From positions 62,001-126,000 of the forward strand of contig JAJFLH010000006.1 in NCBI GenBank assembly GCA_021772775.1: a stretch of DNA of 64,000 bases, in the 5' to 3' direction. Source of the stretch: Mariprofundus sp. (GTDB taxonomy: Bacteria > Pseudomonadota > Zetaproteobacteria > Mariprofundales > Mariprofundaceae). The position numbers were made by a program, and so were the translations under genes. Numbering within the stretch: the stretch's first letter is position 1; each line of letters starts with the position of its first letter. A model generated the notes under the pieces. That model saw only the letters and a list, made by a program, of their open reading frames with translations. It was not told where the DNA came from and did not search any database. Below are positions 1-7,489 of this stretch, one piece after another.

Positions 1-2
1 TT

Positions 3-881
3 TTGTATCCGCCACTATTTTTGATTTTTAAAGATTATTTTCTCGGCTGTTTTGCAGCCACCATGTTTGCGCTTGGTGTTGTCTTAAAACCGACCGAAGC
101 GCGTTCTGCTTTATCACGCCCGTCCCAAATCGCTCTGGGTGTGCTCTGCCAGTTTTCGATTATGCCATTGCTGGGTTTTACAGCGGCATCTATCGCGGTA
201 TGGCAAGGTGTCTCTCCTGCCATTGCTTTGGGATTCATCATCGTAGGCTGTGCACCGGGAGCGATGGCAAGTAATGTCATCACTTATTTAGCGGGCGGCG
301 CAGTCGCCTTCTCCATTGCTATGACCATGCTTGCGACCACGCTGTCTCCGCTACTGACGCCTGCACTGGTTGAGTTCTTTGGCAGTGCATATATGGATAT
401 TCCATTCTGGCCTATGATGCAGACGATTGTGCTGACTGTGGTATTGCCTCTGATGTTTGGCATGTTACTGCGCACCCGCCTTGGTAACCATATCGCACAA
501 GCAGAGCAGATTGCGCCGGGTATTGCTGCTATCGCCATTATTATTATTTGTAGTTATGCGGTAGCAGCGAATCATGATCGTATTGCAGATACACCAGCTC
601 TGGTTATCGGTCTTGTAATTCTTCTGAATGCTTTGGGTTATGGGCTTGGCTGGTTAGCCGGTGTACTATTCCGTTTTGATTTCACCTACAAAATCACCCT
701 GGCTATTGAAATTGGTATGCAGAATGCGGGTCTAGGTGTGGCATTGGCATTGAAACATTTTCAACCTGAAACGGCGCTGCCCGGTGCATTGTTCGCGGTT
801 TGGTGCATCATTACTGCTGCAGGCATGACCCGTTATTTGCGCCATAGAGCCAGAGATGAGGCCGCGTCAGCTCAACACTGA
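3..881 (+). CDS. Bile acid:sodium symporter (BASS) family transporter, 5' end probably cut by the window
   Basis: Polytopic inner-membrane protein of about 290 residues with eight to ten hydrophobic segments. The stretches AGGAVAFSIAMTMLATTLSP and EIGMQNAGLGVALALKHF match the conserved cores of the BASS/SBF family, whose members import organic anions by sodium symport. The substrate cannot be read from the sequence. The open frame reaches the window edge: base 3 is a TTG without visible ribosome binding site, so the true start may lie upstream. The first internal ATG is at base 63. It is followed by a tRNA-Thr gene and has no visible operon partner. Confidence 0.85.
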   Translation: MYPPLFLIFKDYFLGCFAATMFALGVVLKPTEARSALSRPSQIALGVLCQFSIMPLLGFTAASIAVWQGVSPAIALGFIIVGCAPGAMASNVITYLAGGAVAFSIAMTMLATTLSPLLTPALVEFFGSAYMDIPFWPMMQTIVLTVVLPLMFGMLLRTRLGNHIAQAEQIAPGIAAIAIIIICSYAVAANHDRIADTPALVIGLVILLNALGYGLGWLAGVLFRFDFTYKITLAIEIGMQNAGLGVALALKHFQPETALPGALFAVWCIITAAGMTRYLRHRARDEAASAQH

Positions 882-924
882 GTTTTATTCTTTGTTCGAG
901 TGAAAGTCAGTGACTTATATCAAG

Positions 925-1000
925 GCCGATGTAGCTCAGTTGGTAGAGCATCTCACTCGTAATGAGAAGGTCTCCGGTTCGATTCCGGACATCGGCTCCA
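925..1000 (+). tRNA. tRNA-Thr (anticodon CGU), CCA encoded
   Basis: A complete cloverleaf can be drawn. The acceptor stem GCCGATG pairs with CATCGGC. The D arm contains AGCTCAGTTGGTAGAGC. The anticodon stem TCTCA/TGAGA encloses the loop CTCGTAA, giving anticodon CGT, which reads ACG (Thr). The T arm contains GGTTCGATTCC. The 3' CCA is encoded. No integrase or duplicated tRNA tail is seen nearby. Confidence 0.97.
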
Positions 1001-1148
1001 TATAAATCAATAACTTAGGAATATCTTGTTTAGCGCGGGTCTATTATCTGAACTTAGGTGCAATATTTCAAATGTAATTCAGAGGTGTCGTCTGCAAGGT
1101 TCATTGATGGTGATAGCATGACGCAAAAACGTTACCCGTTCCTGTTTT
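1001..1148. other. Non-coding spacer downstream of tRNA-Thr
   Basis: No gene, repeat or convincing hairpin is seen here. Together with 1281-1518 it forms the roughly 500-bp region between the tRNA and anmK, in which only one weak small ORF (1149-1280, minus) can be proposed. Confidence 0.5.
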
Positions 1149-1280
1149 TTAACTCCAAGGGTTATAGTTAAAAGCCTTCTTATCACGCTGGTGAAGTCGG
1201 TATGCCCGGACAGCTGCAATTAGAGCAATGCCAACTGCTAAAAGCAGCACCAATATAAAGAAGATTGTTTCAATATCCAT
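1149..1280 (-). CDS. Possible single-pass membrane micropeptide (43 aa)
   Basis: Reading from the internal ATG at 1280 gives MDIETIFFILVLLLAVGIAL followed by a basic tail ending in NYNPWS. This is a short acidic N-terminus, one strong hydrophobic helix of about 20 residues and a positively charged C-terminal side. The composition is that of a real small membrane protein. No good ribosome binding site precedes the ATG, and a longer frame starts at 1373. I do not recognise a family. Confidence 0.3.
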   Translation of the reverse strand: MDIETIFFILVLLLAVGIALIAAVRAYRLHQRDKKAFNYNPWS

Positions 1281-1518
1281 GAGGCGGAGAGTAACAGAAA
1301 GGGAGCCTATAGGTGCTAGTTTTTGATCGGCCGAGGGTCTATTCTCGTTTATACATATGCTCTGGCTACTCAATTAGACCGAGTCAGTGGGATTGTATTC
1401 GCAGACTCTTGGACAAAACCTGTTCAACTTACTTGCGGAAGAGTATCTACTGTCCATTTCCACACCTTAGTTATAAGCACCTTTTACTTTTTTAAGCTGT
1501 AACTTAACAGATTAAAAT

Positions 1519-2700
1519 TTAGCGAGACCAGGTGTGGATGTTGTTTAATAACTTGCTCCAATTATTGCCCGGTGTGATCTGTCCACCGCAAACATCGTGA
1601 TTTGCACCAGTGACGGCAGAGAGGGTATTCGGTGCGCCCATTAGCGTGGCGCGAGCTAATAGGGCAAAGCTAATCGCTTCAACGGCCTGGGCGCTTATGC
1701 CGACTTCATCAGTGCTCTCTACAGTCGCGGGAGCTAACTTTTCTCTAAGCAGAGTCATCAGATGTTGGTTGCGTGCGCCACCGCCACAGATCAACCATGC
1801 TAGTTCCTGCTTGGATTCAGAAGCTTGGGGAATCAAGCTGATAGAGTCGGCAATGGCATCAGCAGTGAAACTACAAGCTGTGGCTAAACGGTCGGCATCG
1901 GAGAGCTCAGGCCAGTCGATAATTTGCTGGATGATCGTTTCGCCGAACATTTCACGGCCCGTTGATTTGGGAGGTGTGCGCGTTAGAAAAGGGTGTGCGA
2001 TCAGCGTGGTCAAAAGTGCCTCGCAGACCTGGCCACTGGCTGCCAGTCTGCCATTGTAATCAAAACTCTCCTGTTCGTCTGTGATGGCTGATATCAAACC
2101 ATCCATAAGCATATTACCTGGGCCAATATCAAAGCCAGTGACTTTCCCATCACTGCTTAACCAGGTGATATTGGCGATCCCTCCAATATTGACGATGGCG
2201 GTATTGTGCAGGTCTGAAGCAAACAATTGACTGTGTGCAAAGGGGACCAGTGGGGCTCCTTCTCCGCCCGCCGCAATATCACGGCTACGAAAATCAGAGA
2301 CCGAGGTGATACCTGTTATCTCTGTCAGTGTTGAGGCGCAGCCGATTTGCAGGCTAAATGGGGTGTTGTCTTTAGGACGATGGCGAATGGTTTGACCATG
2401 GCAGCCAATGGCTGAAATATCCGACGGTTGTAGACCAGCTTGCTGTATCGCAGTCAGCGTTGCAGCGGCATAAGCATGGCCCAGCTCTCTATCCAGCTCT
2501 CCCATGATATCAATTTCGTTATCGCTACCGGGATTCGCTAAGCGTAACACCATCTCGCGCAGTGTTTGCGGCATAGGGGACTCTGAGAAATGAAGCAGTT
2601 CAACCTGTTCATCACAGCGCACAATTGCGACATCAATCCCATCGGCAGATGTGCCGGACATGATGCCAATGACGATGGGGGGAGATGATGTCATGGACAC
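1519..2700 (-). CDS. anmK: Anhydro-N-acetylmuramic acid kinase
   Basis: Phosphorylates and opens 1,6-anhydro-N-acetylmuramic acid to MurNAc-6-phosphate in peptidoglycan recycling in the cytoplasm. The ASKHA-fold phosphate-binding loop MSGTSADGID is at residues 14-23. The family-typical GCHGQTIRH, the DFR.RDIA.GG.GAPLVP stretch and the late ICGGGARN loop are all present. At 393 residues it is slightly longer than the usual 365-385. Its start overlaps the end of the aldo-keto reductase gene by 10 bases, so deaminase, reductase and anmK form one minus-strand operon. Confidence 0.95.
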   Translation of the reverse strand: MSMTSSPPIVIGIMSGTSADGIDVAIVRCDEQVELLHFSESPMPQTLREMVLRLANPGSDNEIDIMGELDRELGHAYAAATLTAIQQAGLQPSDISAIGCHGQTIRHRPKDNTPFSLQIGCASTLTEITGITSVSDFRSRDIAAGGEGAPLVPFAHSQLFASDLHNTAIVNIGGIANITWLSSDGKVTGFDIGPGNMLMDGLISAITDEQESFDYNGRLAASGQVCEALLTTLIAHPFLTRTPPKSTGREMFGETIIQQIIDWPELSDADRLATACSFTADAIADSISLIPQASESKQELAWLICGGGARNQHLMTLLREKLAPATVESTDEVGISAQAVEAISFALLARATLMGAPNTLSAVTGANHDVCGGQITPGNNWSKLLNNIHTWSR

Positions 2701-3731
2701 GGGTTGGGGTGCTTTTTCTGTATCTGCTCGAGCTCGTTTAAACAGTCTTCAGAAAGGGTGATTGCATGACTGGCAATATTGCTGTTGAGTTGTTGAGTCG
2801 TAGTGGCACCGATGATGGTGCTGCATACGAAAGGCTGTTGGCGGATAAATGCGAGTGCCATTTGAGCCGGGTCGAGTCCCTGTTTGTGGGCAATGGCAAC
2901 GTATGCTGCCGTTGCGGCGTCTGCTTGTGGATTGCTGTAGCGGGTATAATTCTCGAATAGTGTGATACGGCCGTGAGCAGGCTTGTTGCCATTTAAATAT
3001 TTGCCCGAGAGTACACCAAAGGCCAAAGGGGAATAAGCCAGCAGTCCCAGCTGCTCACGACAGGACATTTCAGCCAGGCCGATTTCAAATGAACGATTAA
3101 GCAGGCTATATGGGTTTTGAATCGCAGCAATGCGTGGCAGCGCCTTGTGATCTGAGAGACTAAGATGCTGCATGGTTCCCCAGGGGGTTTCATTGGAGAT
3201 GCCGATGTGACGTACTTTGCCGGCCTGAACCAGCTCCTGCATGGCAGACAGGGTCTCTTCGATGGCAGTGCTCGATTCATCACTGTTATGCTTATAACCG
3301 AGTTTGCCGAAAAAGTTGCATTTGCGATCAGGCCAATGGGTTTGGTAGAGGTCGATGTAGTCCGTTTGCAATCGTCGCAAAGAGGCTTCACAGGCGCTGA
3401 TAATGTTATTTCTATCCAAGCATGCTCTGCCTTCACGAATATGTGGACACCAGGCGGTTGGGCCACATACTTTGGAGGCCAGAATGATCTCTTTACGCCG
3501 GCCTGTTTGTTGGAACCATTCGCCGATGATGCTCTCTGTTTTTCCGTAGGTCGCTGCTTTCGGAGGAATAGCATAAAGCTCGGCAGTATCAAAAAAGTTG
3601 ATGCCTGATTGATAGGCAAGATCCATCTGCTCAAAAGCCTGAGCTTGTGTGTTTTGTTCACCCCAGGTCATGCTGCCCAAGCAGATAGCAGATACATCGA
3701 TATCAGTTCTACCAAGTTTGTTATAAATCAT
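2691..3731 (-). CDS. NADP(H)-dependent aldo-keto reductase, Tas type
   Basis: TIM-barrel oxidoreductase of 346 residues. The catalytic tetrad of the superfamily is visible as D48, Y53, K87 and H132. The start NKLGRTDIDVSAICLGSMTWGEQN and the insertion between strand 2 and K87 are typical of the Tas subgroup. The physiological substrate is unknown. It overlaps the upstream deaminase by four bases (ATGA) and anmK by ten, indicating translational coupling. Confidence 0.88.
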   Translation of the reverse strand: MIYNKLGRTDIDVSAICLGSMTWGEQNTQAQAFEQMDLAYQSGINFFDTAELYAIPPKAATYGKTESIIGEWFQQTGRRKEIILASKVCGPTAWCPHIREGRACLDRNNIISACEASLRRLQTDYIDLYQTHWPDRKCNFFGKLGYKHNSDESSTAIEETLSAMQELVQAGKVRHIGISNETPWGTMQHLSLSDHKALPRIAAIQNPYSLLNRSFEIGLAEMSCREQLGLLAYSPLAFGVLSGKYLNGNKPAHGRITLFENYTRYSNPQADAATAAYVAIAHKQGLDPAQMALAFIRQQPFVCSTIIGATTTQQLNSNIASHAITLSEDCLNELEQIQKKHPNPCP

Positions 3732-4330
3732 CTCTGATCCTCGCGTTTGGCATCTCCGGCATTATAGATGGCTCCGCCATTGACGGCATACTGCTGCAGC
3801 ACATCAATTGCCTGTTGCCGGCAGATATCTGTTTCGACTGAAATACCACGTTGTTTCAGTGCTTGTCGCCAGTCGCTCATCTTTGGGCCCTCATCAAAAC
3901 CAATTGCGCGCGCATCTTCATCGCGAGCAGCACACACCAGATGTTTAATGCCCGACCATGGAATTGCTCCGAAACACATGGCGCACGGTTCGCAACTTGT
4001 GACCAGCTCAAATCGCTGTGGTGTGCTGGCGAGATCAAAAACCTTTAGCCGCTGTTGTGCCATGCTGATGGCAACCATTTCGGCATGTGCCATGGAACAA
4101 CATGAGTTAACCACCACATTGACGCCAACTGCGATGAGTTGATGTGTATCCATATCGAATATCGCGGCACCAAAAGGGCCACCGCTGCCATGTTCAATAT
4201 TCTGTTTGGCCAGTGAAATTGTAAAAGCCATGCGTGATTGTATGCTTGGGTAATCTGTATCAAATGTTGATATTGAGTCAGATAACCATGTTGGGATGCG
4301 TATGCGCAATTCATGAGGCATAGAGAGCAT
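3728..4330 (-). CDS. Nucleoside/base deaminase of the CMP/dCMP deaminase fold
   Basis: Zinc-dependent hydrolytic deaminase. The zinc and catalytic motifs are H82-A-E84 and P115-C116-x-x-C119. The context GPFGAAIFD resembles guanine deaminase and tRNA adenosine deaminase relatives; the substrate (guanine, cytosine or other) cannot be decided by eye. The N-terminus carries about 30 residues before the domain. First gene of the three-gene operon with the aldo-keto reductase and anmK. Confidence 0.85.
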   Translation of the reverse strand: MLSMPHELRIRIPTWLSDSISTFDTDYPSIQSRMAFTISLAKQNIEHGSGGPFGAAIFDMDTHQLIAVGVNVVVNSCCSMAHAEMVAISMAQQRLKVFDLASTPQRFELVTSCEPCAMCFGAIPWSGIKHLVCAARDEDARAIGFDEGPKMSDWRQALKQRGISVETDICRQQAIDVLQQYAVNGGAIYNAGDAKREDQR

Positions 4331-4375
4331 TGATTTAGCTATCGCGTGTTATTGACATGGAATGAATAATACGGG

Positions 4376-4735
4376 CTAGATGACAAAATGGACGACAACC
4401 CAGGTGATTGCACCCAAGGTGGCGATTAGAGCTGCAAGCCAGGCCATCCAGTCCACTGCCCATTGCATAATAGCCCAGCTGGTCATCAAGCCAACGACGG
4501 TGCCTATCGTATTTAGACTTGAGTTCGTGCGCCATGGGATCCCCAGCACATAGGCAATAAATTCAGGTGTTAGGGCACCAAAAATCGAGATAAAAACAAC
4601 ATTGGCAAAAAGAACGGCTTTCATCCATTCAATTCGATCCTTGTTTTGATCGCGGTCAGCATATAAACATGCAACGACTGCAAAGATCAAAAAAAAGACA
4701 GCCCAGCTGATCGAAATAATTTCAGAACTGTGCAA
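4376..4735 (-). CDS. Small four-helix inner-membrane protein, unknown function
   Basis: 119 residues with four predicted hydrophobic helices (about 8-25, 38-60, 76-95, 97-118) and polar loops; no catalytic motif seen. A TTG start at 4735 is chosen because a perfect AAGGAG lies about six bases upstream. The ATG at 4740 is in another frame and opens only a few codons. It is divergent from the sensor kinase gene, so both promoters lie in the roughly 80-bp gap, but no functional link is shown. Confidence 0.7.
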   Translation of the reverse strand: MHSSEIISISWAVFFLIFAVVACLYADRDQNKDRIEWMKAVLFANVVFISIFGALTPEFIAYVLGIPWRTNSSLNTIGTVVGLMTSWAIMQWAVDWMAWLAALIATLGAITWVVVHFVI

Positions 4736-4818
4736 AGCATTCTCCTTAACTATTTATTGGGAAAATAGTACAGCGGCCTATTATTGCAGTATGAGAGTTT
4801 CTAGTATAGAAAATCGTT

Positions 4819-6909
4819 ATGAATTCTAAGTTGCCTCTGAACACAAGCTCATTTTTTGAAGATAAGCGCCAGGTGTTTGGCTGGGTTCATCTGATCAGTG
4901 GCATCACGCTATTGTTATTTGTTTTTCTGCATTGGCTTGAAGGATGCTGCCGAGATCTTTCTATCGTGGAAACGCTGCTGGCTCTGGTGATGCTGTTCAC
5001 CTATTGGCGTATCCGGCAAGGGGTGGAGCTGGCCAAGGTTGAGGATATCCTGATGGTATCTGCAATGGTGCTGTTTTCAGCGCTGGTATTTACTGAAAGC
5101 ATTGAAAATACCGGGATCTTTTGGCTGGCTGGTTTTCCTTTTGTCGCATATCTGGCCAAGCAGGTAAAAAAAGCACGTTACTGGGTGGCGTTGCTGGTTG
5201 TAGAGCTACTGATTGCAGCGTCATTGCAGTCATTAGCCTTGATTGAGACCTCATATTCGATCACTCAGCTGTTATGCATTACCGCCGTTGTACTATTTTT
5301 CTGGGTGTTTGCACATATCTATCAGTCGCAGCTTGAATGGCGCAAAAAGCAGCTGGATGAATCTTACCATGCATTGGCGCTACAGCAGGATCGCATGCAA
5401 GTGATACTCGACCACTCGCCAATTGGAATCTGGATGGTGGATAACAATCGTAAAATTCAGTTTTTGAATAAAGCCTGGGTGAAAACTTGTGGTATATCAG
5501 AGCTGCAGGCAAAACTGGCAGAAGATTATTCAGCCCTGTTGCCGGATGCGATGATAGAGAGATCTTTGGCTTCAGATGCAGCCTGTCTTGATGGCGAAGA
5601 GGCGTTTTATGGACGTGATGAGATGGTGTGTGCCGATGGTGTCTTAAGGACGTTTGATTTTATCAAAGTTCGCTTAGAGCATGAGGATGCTCAGGTCTCA
5701 GGGCTGGTCGGTTTTGCCATTGATGTGACTGAAAAGCTGGCCGCAGAAATGGAGCAAAAAGTATTGGAGCAACAAGTGCAGCACTCACAGCGCCTGGAGT
5801 CGCTGGGGGTGATGGCTGGTGGCATTGCGCATGACTTTAATAACCTGCTGACGGTGATTCAGGGCAATATAGAGCTTGCCAGTCTGGAGAGTGATTTGTC
5901 TGAATCGGTGCAAGAATCCTTGTCCTGTGTGGACTCAGCGGTGCATGCGGCGACAGGTTTGTGTCGGCAGATGTTGGATTATTCGGGTAAAGGTGTGATG
6001 CGACCAGAGCCGTTGGATATTCAGGCTCTGATAGAGGATATGTCGTCGCTGCTGGATGCTTCGACGGGTAAAAATGTGGTTTTGTCTTTTCACCTTGATG
6101 AACCATCACCCTGGATATTGGCTGATCGTACACAGTTCAGGCAGGTACTTTTGAATTTAGTCATCAATGCATCGGAAGCGATTGGCGTGAAAGAGCGGGG
6201 TGCAATTCAGATTTCTATTTGCCATCGGCATCTTGATCAACTTGATGTGACACGCTTTGCTGATGCGAAGTTGAAACCCGGTGATTATGCTGTGCTGATA
6301 GTGAAGGACAATGGGGTAGGTATGGATGCGGAGACGGTTGGGCGCATGTTCGATCCTTTTTTCACCACAAAGTTTACCGGCCGTGGGCTGGGAATGAGTT
6401 CTATCCTGGGGATTTTGCGTTCTCATGATGCAGGTATGGATGTTGATAGCCATTTGGGTGCAGGGACAACGATCTCTGTGTGGTTCCCTGAAATTGATGA
6501 TGCTACACATGCCCATTTGCTTAGCCGTGGGAATGTGAAACGGCCCCAGTCTGGGCGGGTTTTATTGGTGGATGATGAGTCCACTGTGATTCATGTTGCT
6601 ACGCGCATGTTGAAACATTTGGGGCTGACAGTGACGACTGCAGCCAATGGGAGGGAAGCGGTGGAGCTGTTCGCCGAGGACTCGGATTTCGATTGGGTGC
6701 TGCTTGATGTGATGATGCCAGAGATGGGAGGCTTAGAGTGTTTACAGAAGCTGCGTGAAATTCGTCCGGACACCTATGTTGCGATGTCATCGGGTTACGA
6801 TGCAGAAAGTGCTCTTTCGCCTGCTAATCAGTGTCAGCCCAATGATTTTCTCAGTAAACCATTCACTCTGGAGATGTTGCGTGCTGTCGTGAACAAGGTG
6901 CGAGAGTGA
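4819..6909 (+). CDS. Membrane-bound hybrid sensor histidine kinase with PAS and receiver domains
   Basis: 696 residues. Five to six membrane helices occupy roughly residues 18-170. A PAS domain follows at about 190-310 (VILDHSPIGIWMVDNNRKIQ). The HisKA phospho-acceptor H338 lies in AGGIAHDFNNLL. The HATPase_c domain contains the N box (LVINASEAI) and G boxes (DNGVGM, GRGLGMSS). A C-terminal receiver starts at VLLVDDES, with acidic pocket D585/D586, phospho-acceptor D630 in LLDVMMPEM and a late FLSKPF lysine. The HDFNN form and fused receiver are typical of NtrB-like hybrid kinases. The signal and output partner are unknown; no response regulator gene is adjacent. Confidence 0.92.
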   Translation: MNSKLPLNTSSFFEDKRQVFGWVHLISGITLLLFVFLHWLEGCCRDLSIVETLLALVMLFTYWRIRQGVELAKVEDILMVSAMVLFSALVFTESIENTGIFWLAGFPFVAYLAKQVKKARYWVALLVVELLIAASLQSLALIETSYSITQLLCITAVVLFFWVFAHIYQSQLEWRKKQLDESYHALALQQDRMQVILDHSPIGIWMVDNNRKIQFLNKAWVKTCGISELQAKLAEDYSALLPDAMIERSLASDAACLDGEEAFYGRDEMVCADGVLRTFDFIKVRLEHEDAQVSGLVGFAIDVTEKLAAEMEQKVLEQQVQHSQRLESLGVMAGGIAHDFNNLLTVIQGNIELASLESDLSESVQESLSCVDSAVHAATGLCRQMLDYSGKGVMRPEPLDIQALIEDMSSLLDASTGKNVVLSFHLDEPSPWILADRTQFRQVLLNLVINASEAIGVKERGAIQISICHRHLDQLDVTRFADAKLKPGDYAVLIVKDNGVGMDAETVGRMFDPFFTTKFTGRGLGMSSILGILRSHDAGMDVDSHLGAGTTISVWFPEIDDATHAHLLSRGNVKRPQSGRVLLVDDESTVIHVATRMLKHLGLTVTTAANGREAVELFAEDSDFDWVLLDVMMPEMGGLECLQKLREIRPDTYVAMSSGYDAESALSPANQCQPNDFLSKPFTLEMLRAVVNKVRE

Positions 6910-6974
6910 AGGCAGGGCAATCGCATTAAAAAGCGGCTTATGATTTAGCAATGTAATCAAAGTTTCATCAACAA

Positions 6975-7051
6975 CCCGAATGGCACAGCCAGAGAGAGCC
7001 CCTGGGGGAAGTCCATGTGTTAGAGGTGTATCCTCGATACAACCATTCGGG
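6975..7051. other. Imperfect multi-hairpin structured element
   Basis: CCCGAATGG (6975-6983) and CCATTCGGG (7043-7051) form a perfect 9-bp outer stem. Inside it CACA/TGTG and CCAG/CTGG can stack as one arm and GAGG/CCTC (7023-7035) as a second, giving a branched fold. It lies between the convergent sensor kinase and arsC genes. It could be a 3' UTR structure, a terminator-like element or a small RNA; no T-run follows the outer stem. Confidence 0.35.
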
Positions 7052-7124
7052 GATGACGTGTGAAATAGCTGAAAGCATAATAAAATTCAGGTATTTTTAA
7101 TTCGATTGCCCTGAGCGTAAAGGG

Positions 7125-7469
7125 CTATAAGATATTGAGGACACTCTCTGGTGGGCGACCTACAGCCGCTTTCTCACCATTAATCACAACAGGGCGCTCG
7201 ATCATTTTGGGGTAAGCAACCATCAGAGCGATGCTTTCATCACGAGTTAGTGATTTATCTTTGATGTGGGTTTTGAACTCTTCTTCGCCCTTACGCATCA
7301 GTTCAGCAGGCTCTTTATTTAACAGTTTTAAGACTCGGTCCAGTTCTGCTTTGCTTGGGGGTGTTTTCAAATACTCAATAATTTCAGGCTCTACACCCTG
7401 CTCTTGCAGCAGTGCGAGCGTTTGCCTGGATTTGGAACAGCGTGGGTTATGATAGATTTGCACGGACAT
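7125..7469 (-). CDS. arsC: ArsC-family glutaredoxin-dependent arsenate reductase
   Basis: 114 residues of thioredoxin fold. The catalytic cysteine C11 is in HNPRCSKSR, and the three arginines expected to bind the oxyanion are present near residues 59, 92 and 105 (RKGEE, ERPVV, GRPPE). This matches the plasmid R773 ArsC type rather than Spx/YffB relatives. A strong AAGGAG precedes the ATG by seven bases. No arsR, arsB or acr3 gene is nearby, so it is an orphan reductase gene. Confidence 0.9.
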   Translation of the reverse strand: MSVQIYHNPRCSKSRQTLALLQEQGVEPEIIEYLKTPPSKAELDRVLKLLNKEPAELMRKGEEEFKTHIKDKSLTRDESIALMVAYPKMIERPVVINGEKAAVGRPPESVLNIL

Positions 7470-7489
7470 ATTGAGCTCCTTTATTAGAT

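Noticed and set aside
925-1000. tRNA-Thr as the integration site of the island
   Set aside because: The island begins about 44 kb away and no tail duplication of the tRNA is visible near it.
1313-1495. 60-aa plus-strand ORF
   Set aside because: Cys/Tyr-rich random-looking composition, no ribosome site and no recognisable pattern.
2993-3661. 222-aa minus-strand ORF within the aldo-keto reductase
   Set aside because: Overlaps in another frame a gene with intact catalytic residues; composition is not protein-like.
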